From: Eubacterium sp. UBA3782
Lineage (GTDB): Bacteria > Bacillota > Clostridia > Lachnospirales > Lachnospiraceae
Direction of reading: 5' to 3'
Assembly (NCBI GenBank): GCA_002368795.1
Contig: DFFG01000055.1
Coordinates: 1 to 13,583 of the forward strand
DNA: 13,583 nucleotides
Shown: in pieces, positions 1 to 6,518 of the stretch
How positions within the stretch are numbered: the first letter of the stretch is position 1
Layout of the letters: every line of letters begins with the position of its first letter
Program-made: the position numbers and the translations under genes
The notes under the pieces: model-generated
What the model was told of the DNA's origin: nothing
What the model saw: only the letters and a program-made list of their open reading frames with translations
Databases searched by the model: none

Positions 1-1
1 A

Positions 2-33
2 CTTAACGTCATTGGGACGGTTCTAATTGTCTC
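2..33 (+). repeat. Dispersed GGGACGG repeat, left terminal copy
   Basis: This is a full-length 5' copy of the dispersed repeat seen throughout the window: a CTTAACGTCATT head, the GGGACGGTTCTA core and a diverged tail. Its first 24 bases (2-25) are the exact reverse complement of the last 24 bases of the window (13560-13583), so the window is bounded by a perfect inverted repeat. The copy lies beyond the terminator hairpin of the lipoprotein gene. No transposase is nearby. Confidence 0.85.
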
Positions 34-42
34 ATTTTCTGC

Positions 43-106
43 AAAAAAATGGGACGGATCTATCTGTCTGATTGTGTAAAACCAGACAGATAGATCCGTC
101 CCATTT
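43..106 (-). terminator. Long hairpin terminator built from two inverted repeat cores
   Basis: Positions 47-70 and 83-106 are perfect 24-base inverted arms around a 12-base loop. Each arm is one copy of the dispersed GGGACGG repeat, placed head to head. Read on the minus strand, the stem is followed directly by seven T residues (43-49 on plus are all A). It starts 11 bases after the stop codon of the minus-strand lipoprotein gene. That is the form of a strong intrinsic terminator, so the repeat appears to have been taken up as the gene's 3' end. Confidence 0.8.
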
Positions 107-116
107 GTCTCAATTG

Positions 117-1496
117 TTATGCCGCTTCGCCGTCGAGCACGTCTTCCTCCCAAGCCTCAGCAGCAGGTGAGAGCGTCTCTGCGAGCTGATCGAGCTGATC
201 TTCCGTCAGTCCCACGGAAAGCAGATATTCTCTGCTCTCTGCCTGAATATCTGCCCCGTCCAGCTGATTGACCCCAAACATACTGCACAGCGTCCTGAAC
301 AGGTTGCTATCCTGGATGACGCTCCAATTCTCATGCTCCGGTGTTATGCCGTAGAAATTGGTGTAGGTAAGCATATAATCCTGCCCGATCTCTTCCAAAG
401 AAGCCCCGGCAAAGCCTTCAAGAATCGCGCACAGGACACCCGTACGGTCTTTTCCTTCCTTGCAGTGGATCAGGTACGGGCCTTCGTTTTCCAGCATGAA
501 AAGGATGCTTTTCCGGACCGACTCACCAAACTCTTCCCCAGCAAAGTCATACGACATTTCGGCATTGATCACCTGGCACCGGCTGTAATAACTGTCCGGA
601 TAGGCAGCAAAGCCTTCCATGTCATCTACCGAATCTGCGAGGTTCAGCACACTGCGGATCCCTGCTTTTTCCATGGCCTCCATCACATACGTATCCCGGC
701 CGAGGGCAGGATTGATCGGCGAGCTGCTCCGGTAGAGATAATTTTCCTCGATGCCCGTCACAGAAACCGCCCGGAAATTTCCAAATTCCTCATCAGAAAG
801 CTCCGGGTAATCCTCGCGGACATTGGTGCGGGTGAGATTTCTCGCAAAATACTCCTCCAGGTACCCTGCTTTTTCCTTCAGGCAAAGAGTGACCTCCGGG
901 ATAAGGATCTCCCACTGAAAGCCGGGATCCTCCTCGATCGTCTGCTTTTCGCCGATCCCGGTCTCTGCCGCAAAAGAGCCCATATTGATCAGCAGGCCGA
1001 CCTGCTGATGCTCCTGCGAAAAGCGGCAGACCATTTTTCCGGCGTCCACATCGCTGTGGAGCGTCCCGATGGGGAGATCATAAGACGCATCGCCCACCGT
1101 CACGGTGATGATATCGCCGATCTCCATGTCATGCTGCTTCATCTCATCGAAAGTGATCTCCAGAACTACATTGCCATGTTTTGTGATTGTCTCGACCCCT
1201 GACACAACCGGAACCGGTGCCTTATCCGCTGTGCTGTCCGCTGCCATGTCCTCTACATTATCGGCAGCACTTTCCGCGGCAGTATCCTCTACATTATCCG
1301 CAACGCTTTCTTCTGCAGTATCCTCTACATGATCCGCAACGCTTTCCGCTGCAATATCCACTGCGCTCTCCGCCGCCCGATCGGCTTCGTTACCCGCAGT
1401 TTCATCCACAGCCGTACCTGCACATCCCGCCAGGGAAAGCGTCAGCAGCAGAGCAAAAAACAAACAACCGAATTTCTTTCTGAAGGTCTTTCTCAT
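117..1496 (-). CDS. Tyrosine-phosphatase-like lipoprotein
   Basis: This is a 459-residue predicted lipoprotein. A basic N-terminus and hydrophobic segment (residues 11-24) end in a LAGC lipobox with Cys25 as the lipidation site, so the protein should be anchored outside the membrane. Residues about 43-92 are an acidic Ala/Glu/Asp/Ser linker repeating with a 12-residue period (units of the form SVADNVEDTAAE). Residues about 100-200 form a beta-rich region that faintly resembles the C-terminal domain of SAM hydroxide adenosyltransferases. From about 240 to 385 is a phosphatase domain of the Y_phosphatase3 type: YLYRSSSP (253-260), a VLNLADS strand (283-289) and the full P-loop HCKEGKDRTG (344-353) with Cys345 and Arg351 in C-X5-R spacing. 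Both catalytic residues are present. The ATG has an AAGAGG-like site about 9 bases upstream. The substrate, protein or small phosphoester, cannot be told. Confidence 0.85.
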   Translation of the reverse strand: MRKTFRKKFGCLFFALLLTLSLAGCAGTAVDETAGNEADRAAESAVDIAAESVADHVEDTAEESVADNVEDTAAESAADNVEDMAADSTADKAPVPVVSGVETITKHGNVVLEITFDEMKQHDMEIGDIITVTVGDASYDLPIGTLHSDVDAGKMVCRFSQEHQQVGLLINMGSFAAETGIGEKQTIEEDPGFQWEILIPEVTLCLKEKAGYLEEYFARNLTRTNVREDYPELSDEEFGNFRAVSVTGIEENYLYRSSSPINPALGRDTYVMEAMEKAGIRSVLNLADSVDDMEGFAAYPDSYYSRCQVINAEMSYDFAGEEFGESVRKSILFMLENEGPYLIHCKEGKDRTGVLCAILEGFAGASLEEIGQDYMLTYTNFYGITPEHENWSVIQDSNLFRTLCSMFGVNQLDGADIQAESREYLLSVGLTEDQLDQLAETLSPAAEAWEEDVLDGEAA

Positions 1497-1677
1497 TCAA
1501 TATGCCTCTTTTCTTCTGTCTAATATGATGACCAAACAAAAAATCCTGCCCATTAAATCTCAGGTAATCTCATGCAATTGTCGGCCAAAGATGATGAGCG
1601 GCCAACACCATCGCCATCTCATTCCAATAATACTATGAAATCGTCGCTGAAAAATCAATGTCCACTTGAATGTTCAC

Positions 1678-1696
1678 AAAATTGGCTGTGCCAATT
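1678..1696 (-). terminator. Short hairpin over the ACT-protein stop codon
   Basis: AATTGGC (1680-1686) and GCCAATT (1690-1696) are perfect 7-base arms around a 3-base loop, followed on the minus strand by four T residues. The stem includes two bases of the TAA stop of the ACT-domain gene. It is a plausible but weak intrinsic terminator because the T-tract is short. Confidence 0.5.
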
Positions 1697-2078
1697 ACCG
1701 TGATTCCAGAACCGTATACCCGGCACCCTTAAGCACCGCAAGCGCCCGGGCAAAATTCTCCTCTCTTGTGAGGATATAATCCGTATTAAAGGTCGAGACC
1801 GCAAAAATGCTGATCCCATTCTCCGCCAAAATACCAGCGATCCGCGCCAGGATCCCAATCAGCGAAAAATTCAGCTGCCCGGCGATACGCATGCCCATCC
1901 AGCCATCATCCCGCTCAACCACATTATCCGGCACAAGCCCCTCCGGGCAAACCAGAGAACGTTCCTCATCCGTCGTCCCTGTAAAACAAAACGGCTGCGA
2001 CAGGTCAACACCTGAAAAATCAGCCACCTTACATACAGAAAAACGAACGCCAAGCGCTTCCAAAACCAAAGATTCCAT
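1695..2078 (-). CDS. Small ACT-domain protein
   Basis: This is a 127-residue protein. Its C-terminal half (about 62-125) has the ACT signature: a first strand (MGMRIAG), a helix beginning FSLIGILARIAGILAENGI (71-89), a strand ISIFAVSTFNTDYILT, and a second helix over residues 107-119. ACT folds bind amino acids or similar small ligands and usually regulate metabolic enzymes. Stand-alone two-part proteins of this size resemble the CASTOR/ACT_7 group of unknown bacterial function. An upstream in-frame ATG at 2099 is possible, but an AAGGGGGAG ribosome site sits correctly for the ATG at 2078, so that start is chosen. It is separated from the upstream AlkZ-related gene by a repeat-filled spacer, so co-transcription is uncertain. 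No catalytic residues are evident. Confidence 0.75.
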   Translation of the reverse strand: MESLVLEALGVRFSVCKVADFSGVDLSQPFCFTGTTDEERSLVCPEGLVPDNVVERDDGWMGMRIAGQLNFSLIGILARIAGILAENGISIFAVSTFNTDYILTREENFARALAVLKGAGYTVLESR

Positions 2079-2104
2079 ATAAATCCACTCCCCCTTCATA
2101 GCTG

Positions 2105-2137
2105 ACCAGACAAATGTGACAGTTCTATCTGTCTGGT
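2105..2137. repeat. Degenerate GGGACGG repeat with short hairpin
   Basis: ACCAGACA (2105-2112) and TGTCTGGT (2130-2137) are perfect 8-base inverted arms. The interior is a diverged copy of the dispersed repeat (GTGACAGTTCTATC in place of GGGACGGTTCTATC). Its TGTCTGGTCTT tail merges into the adjacent 12-base tandem array, which suggests the array expanded from this tail. Confidence 0.7.
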
Positions 2138-2202
2138 CTTTAGTCTGGTCTTTAGTCTGGTCTTTAGTCTGGTCTTTAGTCTGGTCTTTAGTCTGGTCTT
2201 TA
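2131..2202. repeat. Six perfect tandem copies of a 12-base unit
   Basis: GTCTGGTCTTTA occurs six times in succession without a mismatch (72 bases). The last copy supplies the TAA stop codon of the minus-strand AlkZ-related gene. On that strand the unit reads TAA AGA CCA GAC. Since 12 is divisible by three, each unit places another in-frame stop after the gene, six in all. Perfect identity suggests recent slippage expansion. There are no spacers, so it is not a CRISPR array. Confidence 0.9.
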
Positions 2203-2922
2203 CTTCAGTACCTTCCGGAGAGCTGCCTCCGAGGCTTCCGGAAACATCTCGCGTACTCTGGAGAAGATGCGCTCCGCGGAGTCTGCCGGCTCCTCATTGT
2301 ATGCGCTTGTCACGTGATCATAACCCCACAGCTCTTCGGGCTTCTGGTAGAAGGAGACGGCCATGCCGTAGCTCTGCCCGCGCTTGTTTTTTCTGCGCTC
2401 GAATTTGCGGATAACGAGGTACATCTGCATCTGCAGCTGTGTCATGCAGCCATCAAAGTTTTTGTAACCGTTTTTTCCAAAGCCTGCTGCCGGCTTTAGT
2501 TCGTAGCCAGGATGCATGCCGCCGTCCTCGCAGAGATCCATGATCGCTTTGTACCGGCGCTGGACCAGTCCATCATCCCAGGCCGCGTCGAAGTCATAGC
2601 CGTCCCGGCGGGCATTGGCGAAGTAGGGGAACCAGTCTTTGGATATAAAACCAGTCTTATTATTGAAAAACTTCCCGTAGGCCACCTCGCCGGTTGCGGG
2701 GATGATCTCCCGCCATTCCCACGGGTCCTGCTCGGGATCCCCGGTCCACCAGAACAGGGGCGATACGTGCTCCTCAGCGGAGAAGCCGGGAATCTCATTT
2801 GCAAATAACGGCAGAAAACCTACCTCGTTGATCCAACTGATCAGCTCGCGCCAGGTGCGGATCCGGTATGGATCGTCCCATTCCAGTCCGCGCATGATCC
2901 ATTCACCGCCTTCGTTTGCCAT
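2200..2922 (-). CDS. AlkZ-related hypothetical protein
   Basis: This is a 240-residue, probably cytoplasmic protein with no signal peptide or membrane segment. It is unusually rich in aromatic residues. Visible blocks are TWRELISWINEVGFLPLF (23-40), IPGFSAEEHVSPLFWW (44-59), DPWEWR (66-71), a YGKFF/GFIS/WFPYFAN stretch (82-103), and a basic patch RKFERRKNKRG (172-182). This order resembles the group usually named AlkZ-related (winged-helix DNA-glycosylase-like) in Firmicutes, but the match is from memory and no catalytic motif of true AlkZ (such as QxQ/QxD) is evident. AAAGGAG lies about 9 bases before the chosen ATG; a later Met (residue 10) is possible. A DNA repair role should not be assumed. 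Confidence 0.6.
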   Translation of the reverse strand: MANEGGEWIMRGLEWDDPYRIRTWRELISWINEVGFLPLFANEIPGFSAEEHVSPLFWWTGDPEQDPWEWREIIPATGEVAYGKFFNNKTGFISKDWFPYFANARRDGYDFDAAWDDGLVQRRYKAIMDLCEDGGMHPGYELKPAAGFGKNGYKNFDGCMTQLQMQMYLVIRKFERRKNKRGQSYGMAVSFYQKPEELWGYDHVTSAYNEEPADSAERIFSRVREMFPEASEAALRKVLK

Positions 2923-2968
2923 AGCAAAGAGCTCCTTTCCTGCTGATCTGTCCTGTAATATATGCTCT

Positions 2969-2980
2969 TACCTTAAGGTA
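2969..2980. promoter_or_regulatory. 12-base palindrome upstream of the AlkZ-related gene
   Basis: TACCTTAAGGTA is a perfect palindrome 47 bases upstream of the AlkZ-related start codon. On the minus strand it is followed closely by a TATATT box. The placement fits an operator within or near a promoter; MerR-type regulators use similar dyads between -35 and -10. No regulator for it is identified in the window. Confidence 0.35.
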
Positions 2981-3009
2981 TCATATTAAGACTGTCTCGG
3001 CCATAAAAA

Positions 3010-3028
3010 GGTCCCACTTGTCATTCTG
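3010..3028 (-). repeat. Possible worn copy of the dispersed repeat
   Basis: On the minus strand this spacer reads GACAAGTGGGACC just after the DUF3472 stop codon, which is close to the GACAAATGGGACGG part of the dispersed repeat and is followed by a short T-run. The position 3' of a gene matches the other copies, but the similarity is short and could be chance. Confidence 0.3.
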
Positions 3029-3898
3029 TCAGCAATTGGCTTCGCGGACATGTAGTGTGCTTGGTTGCTGTGGACTTCCTGCTTTCTGTGCCACACCGGT
3101 CGTTATCATGTAGAATGTCGAATCATCGGAACCGTACTGATAGCTTCCTGGGTAATTATAGCTTTGGGATAAATGGGCAGTCCTGACCGGTTTCCAGTTG
3201 TCTTTTTCCTTGATTTTTATATTTCTGCATTCCAGAGTCCGGATCTCTCCGGAGGTACGGGGAGAGAAGTTCTCCAGAAAAATAGCTGTGTTGTTTTTAA
3301 AAGTCACATTAGTTGTGCCCATGTCGAAGCGGCACAGGCAGGTCCATTTGCCGCCATCCACTTCCCGAGCAAACATGGATATGACGGTGTTTCCGCTGTC
3401 CAGCATCGTCCCGCAGGTAAGGAGCATGCGGTACCATTTTCCGGGACGCCAGTTATAGGGGAGGATGATATGGACACCAGCTCCTTCTCCGGAAAATCGG
3501 CCTGTGCCTTCCCCGGCCGGGTATACCAGTCTGGGTGTATGGACCAACTTCCTGCCTAAAGAATCTGTTCCGTATACGTCCCAAAAGGACATGATTGAAA
3601 CATAATTCCCGTTTTCCAGGCGCTGGAATCCTGCATATCCGGCGACGCCATTGTACTCGGTATGGATGTTTCTAAAGTGTTTTTTCAGTCCGGAGTAGTC
3701 CAGATCAAAATTTGCAAGACAACAGTATGTTCCGCAAGGGAGGTAATCTGCTTTAAAGTCTATGGCATATTCCTTATAGCTCTGTGAGCCCGTCTCCATC
3801 CAGCCGCAGATATACGGCGAGCGTTCCTTGCTTATCCTATTGCACAGGGCGATCTCCGCCTTATCTGGAAATCTGATAATCTTTGTCCAGTCTCTCAT
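3029..3898 (-). CDS. DUF3472-family protein
   Basis: This is a 289-residue protein matching the DUF3472 pattern: GTYCCLANFDLDYSGLKKHF (56-75), GYAGFQRLENGNYVSIMSFWD (87-107), FSGEGAGVHIILPYNW (135-150), GKWYRMLL (153-160), WTCLCRFDM (185-193) and FLENFSPRTSGEIRTLECRNI (207-227). The family has a beta-sandwich look and is often found in secreted carbohydrate-related proteins, but here no signal peptide is seen, so location and substrate are unknown. The open frame extends 15 codons upstream to 3943, but that ATG has no ribosome site. The ATG at 3898 follows a GGGAGGG sequence at about 10 bases and is preferred. No enzymatic residues can be assigned. Confidence 0.7.
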   Translation of the reverse strand: MRDWTKIIRFPDKAEIALCNRISKERSPYICGWMETGSQSYKEYAIDFKADYLPCGTYCCLANFDLDYSGLKKHFRNIHTEYNGVAGYAGFQRLENGNYVSIMSFWDVYGTDSLGRKLVHTPRLVYPAGEGTGRFSGEGAGVHIILPYNWRPGKWYRMLLTCGTMLDSGNTVISMFAREVDGGKWTCLCRFDMGTTNVTFKNNTAIFLENFSPRTSGEIRTLECRNIKIKEKDNWKPVRTAHLSQSYNYPGSYQYGSDDSTFYMITTGVAQKAGSPQQPSTLHVREANC

Positions 3899-3974
3899 CT
3901 GCTGCTTCCCTCCCGCTGTTTTTGTTTTTCTTCTCTGCCGCATTTTGGCTTAGTGGACACCGGGCCCGCCGGTT

Positions 3975-4208
3975 TTAACGCTGGTGCTGCTCCGTCAGTC
4001 TTTTCACCGGATGATATTTCTCCAGCATGGAAAAAACACATTCCCTGATCTCTTCTGCGGTCTTCTTTGGTTTTGCACAGTTCATGCCGATCCCATCCGC
4101 AACGGCAAGAATATCTGCGATGCCTGGGTTGCTGCCGTTCCCATGAACAGTCGTTGCATGCTCACCTCCGATAGAATTGGAATAGGTCAGGTCACTGGTA
4201 TAAATTAA
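3975..4208 (-). pseudogene. C-terminal remnant of an unidentified protein
   Basis: This is an open stretch of 77 sense codons ended by TAA and preceded directly by an in-frame TGA, with no usable start near its beginning. The translation looks like genuine globular protein: SIGGEHATTVHGNGSNPGIA, then ILAVADGIGMNCAKPKKTAE and a basic helical tail ending EKYHPVKRLTEQHQR. Sequence upstream is AT-rich and shows no continuing homologous frame, so the 5' part of the gene has probably been lost. I do not recognise the parent family. It lies about 77 bases upstream of the DUF3472 start on the same strand. Confidence 0.45.
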
Positions 4209-4428
4209 TCATGCTAATATCTTAGCTATTTTCTAGCATTAAGGCAATTATCAGATAATATATGATGAACTATTGGCACTTCGGGAGACAATATTCACGG
4301 ATATATGACCGCACAAGATCTTTAGCAACACAATATGTAAGAATAGACGTATGATGGTTACATGTATTGTATAACTCGGACTCATTTTGGAAACGCATAA
4401 TCCGCTTTGGATACATACAAAACAAAAA

Positions 4429-4603
4429 AGCTGGCTAACTCATGACTAAAGTCACAAGAATGCGCCAGCTGTACTTTCAAAAGGGAATTTCTGACATATA
4501 CTGGTTTCATAAGTGCTCCTTAAATCAAAGTGAGGTAGGATGCCTTTGGTTTAAGGGCCGCCTTCATCGCGTAAAAGGCGATGAAGGCGGCCGCACTTTT
4601 TTT
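4429..4603 (+). ncRNA. Candidate structured RNA ending in a terminator
   Basis: Three stems follow one another on the plus strand. AGCTGGC (4429-4435) pairs with GCCAGCT (4464-4470) and encloses a smaller TGAC-TAAA-GTCA hairpin (4443-4454). A 13-base stem with one G-U pair joins 4518-4530 and 4544-4556. A perfect 15-base GC-rich stem (4556-4570/4578-4592) is then followed by seven T residues. Nested and serial stems closed by an intrinsic terminator, with no plus-strand gene upstream, suggest a small stand-alone transcript or the RNA end of a decayed mobile element. The 5' end and a promoter could not be located. Confidence 0.35.
4556..4603 (+). terminator. Strong plus-strand intrinsic terminator
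   Basis: A perfect 15-base stem (4556-4570 with 4578-4592), loop GTAAAAG, is followed by a T7 run at 4597-4603. No plus-strand coding sequence precedes it, so it probably ends a non-coding transcript or is a leftover of a lost gene. Confidence 0.75.
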
Positions 4604-4636
4604 GATATTTGTCAACCTTTTTGTTGATTTTTTTCG

Positions 4637-4669
4637 AAAAAAATTGGCCTTCTAAAGCGAAGACCAATT
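4637..4669 (-). terminator. Intrinsic terminator of the UroD-like operon
   Basis: Arms 4642-4652 and 4659-4669 pair at 10 of 11 positions around a 6-base loop, and on the minus strand are followed by T7 (plus-strand A run 4637-4643). It lies about 85 bases downstream of the membrane-protein stop codon and faces the plus-strand terminator at 4556-4603. The A and T runs on either side of 4635-4636 also form an 18-base palindrome (4627-4644). Confidence 0.65.
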
Positions 4670-4711
4670 ATAACTATAGACTTGGATTTAGCATGCGAAC
4701 AGCGGCTAAAT

Positions 4712-4747
4712 TCTTAACTTAACGGCATTGGAACCGTCCCTTCTGAC
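4712..4747. repeat. Internally deleted copy of the dispersed repeat
   Basis: TCTTAACTTAACGGCATTGG (4712-4731) is identical to 8029-8048. Instead of continuing GACGGTTCTAT, the sequence jumps to AACCGTCCC, the opposite-strand form of the core. This is what remains if the middle of a palindromic copy, such as the one at 8775-8810, is deleted. It lies just 3' of the minus-strand membrane-protein gene. Confidence 0.7.
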
Positions 4748-4754
4748 TCCAGTT

Positions 4755-5171
4755 TTACTTTCTGGCCAGGGCAGCGGCTATGCGTGTCATTACCGGCAGA
4801 AATGTGAATATGACAAGTGTGCCGACTGGCAGCAGGATCGGAAACTTGGAGGGCCAGTATTCAATCAGGTTGGCGTTGACCATACACCAGAGACTGTTGA
4901 ACAGTATCTCGATAAAGGAAAACAGCGCTACGCGGATTATATATTCTGCTGTCTTGCTGCGGATCTTTTTTGTCAGAGCGGCGCACCAGCTCATCACCGG
5001 AAAAAAATAGTTTATTGCCACTGCGATGGCGAAGGCTCCTGCCCAGCCGAAGAGGACGGAGCGGAGTGTCATCGGCGCACCGATGAGCAGCATCGTCACG
5101 GTGGTAAGGACCAGGGACATGACCGCGCCCATGCCGGTCTCCAGTATCCGGCCGAATTTTACTTCATCCAT
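4755..5171 (-). CDS. Small four-helix membrane protein
   Basis: This is a 138-residue protein with four predicted membrane segments at about 12-31, 37-60, 78-100 and 108-128, separated by short loops; the loop at 66-76 is basic. It has a two-fold look (two hairpins of helices), reminiscent of DUF2798-type small membrane proteins, but I do not claim a family. The open frame extends further upstream, overlapping the preceding gene, but AAGGAG stands 7 bases before the ATG at 5171 and sets the start. Only 29 bases separate it from the stop of the UroD-like gene, so the two form an operon. A role in moving the substrate or product of the methyltransferase is possible but only inferred from position. 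Confidence 0.75.
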   Translation of the reverse strand: MDEVKFGRILETGMGAVMSLVLTTVTMLLIGAPMTLRSVLFGWAGAFAIAVAINYFFPVMSWCAALTKKIRSKTAEYIIRVALFSFIEILFNSLWCMVNANLIEYWPSKFPILLPVGTLVIFTFLPVMTRIAAALARK

Positions 5172-5200
5172 GGACAACTCCTTCTGCTGCTGCGGGCGGA

Positions 5201-6307
5201 TCAGACGGTGTAGTCCATTGCAGCCTGAAGCATAGCGTCTACGTTCTCGTCCCTGGCGTTGAGCGGGCAGTCGCAGCCGGAGCTGAGCATCAAGCCGGTC
5301 GTCGGGCCGACATCGCGGATGAGCCTGGTGCAGTAATCGTATACCTTCTCCGGTGTACCGAAGGCCAGCATGCTGGAAGGTACATCGCCCAGCAGGCACA
5401 TGCGGTCGTCCAGGACTTCACGGGCCTTGCGCATGTCGGTCGTGCCGTCAAGCATCAGTACGCATCTTTTTGCGGGCAGCTCTTTGAGTGTCTCCAGTTC
5501 GCTCTCCCAGCAGGAGTCGAAGTGCAGTACGGGGACGACGTCCATTTCAAGTGTCACATCGATGAACCGCTTCAGGTAAGGCCACACGAATTCCATCCAT
5601 GTATCATGGCTCATCAGCTGGGGGGCAGCGCGCCAGCCGCCGACCCAGGCGCCGACGGGATGGGATTTCAGACCGTTGACATAGCTGTCGAACAGCGGAC
5701 CGAATGCAGCGTCCATAGCCTTCTTGACAAGCTCCGGCTCTTCCATGATGTCAAGGAAAAAGTTTATAATGCCGCGGGCGCCTGCAAAATTCTCGATGGG
5801 AGTGGCAGCATAGGCACAATTCATAACGGGAATCCCTGCCTCATCCTTCATACGCTGGATGGCAGTGCCGGCATAGCTGAAATAGTGTCCTGCCTTGGAA
5901 AGCGGATCACCGATGCGCTCCTTCATATACCGGTCCATCCAAGGCGCGTAGCCGTGGTCAATGATTTCCTGGTAGTCGTCGACGGACATCTTTTCTTTTT
6001 CATGGACCTGCCAGAGCTCGTCGTCCGGGAGATCTACGCCGGGCGCCTTGACCTCTGCCAGCCACAGCATAGGCAGTGTATAGGGGGTCATACAGGGGGA
6101 GTGAATGCTGTCAATAACAGGATGCTGCCTGCAAAATTCCACTGCGGCACTAACGGTGCGGGGAAGATCGGTGATCGCCTCGGCCATCGTTAATCCCATG
6201 CGATGGGGCAGGTATGCCGGACCATTGAATGAAACGGGGATCTTGTCCACCTTTTCCATGTGGACAGCCTTGAGCGTACGCTCAAGATTTTTTTCATAGA
6301 GATTCAT
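5201..6307 (-). CDS. UroD-family (MtaA/CmuA-like) methyltransferase
   Basis: This is a 368-residue TIM-barrel protein of the uroporphyrinogen decarboxylase superfamily. The C-terminal half carries the blocks typical of the corrinoid-dependent methyltransferase branch rather than true HemE: PVLHFDSCW (259-267), VLMLDGTTDM (283-292), LLGDVPSSMLAFGTPEKV (305-322) and LMLSSGCDCP (339-348). His262, Cys266 and Cys345 (or Cys347) are candidate zinc ligands; the spacing differs from the classical H-x-C of MtaA, so zinc binding is inferred. The heme-type N-terminal motif of HemE is not seen. The ATG at 6307 follows GGAAGG by about 8 bases; an ATG seven codons earlier lacks a ribosome site. It is first in an operon with the membrane protein and divergent from a PucR-type regulator. 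No corrinoid protein gene is in the window, so the methyl donor and acceptor are unknown. Confidence 0.8.
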   Translation of the reverse strand: MNLYEKNLERTLKAVHMEKVDKIPVSFNGPAYLPHRMGLTMAEAITDLPRTVSAAVEFCRQHPVIDSIHSPCMTPYTLPMLWLAEVKAPGVDLPDDELWQVHEKEKMSVDDYQEIIDHGYAPWMDRYMKERIGDPLSKAGHYFSYAGTAIQRMKDEAGIPVMNCAYAATPIENFAGARGIINFFLDIMEEPELVKKAMDAAFGPLFDSYVNGLKSHPVGAWVGGWRAAPQLMSHDTWMEFVWPYLKRFIDVTLEMDVVPVLHFDSCWESELETLKELPAKRCVLMLDGTTDMRKAREVLDDRMCLLGDVPSSMLAFGTPEKVYDYCTRLIRDVGPTTGLMLSSGCDCPLNARDENVDAMLQAAMDYTV

Positions 6308-6400
6308 GAGATGCCTTCCTTTCTTCATGATAGCTTATGTGTTTGTACAACAATTACAAATTGCTATTGCTTACCCGAATTTGCCTGTGCCATAATAAAA

Positions 6401-6448
6401 ATGGTCTTGTTATTTGCCATTTTATAGGTGTCAGATGGCAAAAACCAT
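6401..6448. promoter_or_regulatory. Nested inverted repeats in the uroD-like/pucR spacer
   Basis: TTTGCCAT (6413-6420) and ATGGCAAA (6435-6442) are perfect 8-base arms around a 14-base spacer, and an outer ATGGT/ACCAT pair sits at 6401-6405 and 6444-6448. The site lies in the 211-base divergent region and is a candidate operator for the PucR-type regulator. Clear -10 and -35 boxes could not be assigned. Confidence 0.45.
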
Positions 6449-6488
6449 ATCATCTGCCGCTAAACCGGTGAAGGGACAACATGTGTGA

Positions 6489-6507
6489 TTTGTGGTCAGA
6501 CCACAAA
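6489..6507. promoter_or_regulatory. Perfect palindrome next to the pucR ribosome site
   Basis: TTTGTGGTCAGACCACAAA has 9-base perfect arms around a single central base. It abuts the GGGAGG ribosome site of the PucR-type gene (6508-6513), 11 bases before its start codon. It could be an operator at which the regulator blocks its own transcription, or an RNA hairpin limiting ribosome access; position alone does not decide. Confidence 0.55.
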
Positions 6508-6518
6508 GGGAGGCATAT

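Larger units (their letters stand above)
4209..4754. other. AT-rich gene-free stretch
   Basis: No convincing gene lies here. The first 220 bases are markedly AT-rich compared with the flanks and include an ATGCTA/TAGCAT inverted pair near 4211-4240. The rest holds a run of hairpins (4429-4470, 4518-4556, 4556-4592), two oppositely directed terminators and a shortened copy of the dispersed repeat. A 61-codon plus-strand frame from 4442 runs straight through these hairpins, lacks a ribosome site and is not considered coding. Confidence 0.6.

Noticed and set aside
333..1202. A 289-codon plus-strand frame
   Set aside because: It is antisense to the lipoprotein phosphatase gene, whose lipobox and catalytic loop are intact.
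2131..2202. A possible CRISPR array
   Set aside because: The units are 12 bases long and directly adjacent without spacers; it is a simple tandem repeat.
4442..4627. A 61-codon plus-strand frame
   Set aside because: It has no ribosome site and runs through three strong hairpins and a terminator.
5201..6307. Genuine HemE uroporphyrinogen decarboxylase
   Set aside because: The C-terminal blocks (LHFDSCW, GDVPSS, SSGCDCP) belong to the methyltransferase-like branch and no other heme genes are nearby.
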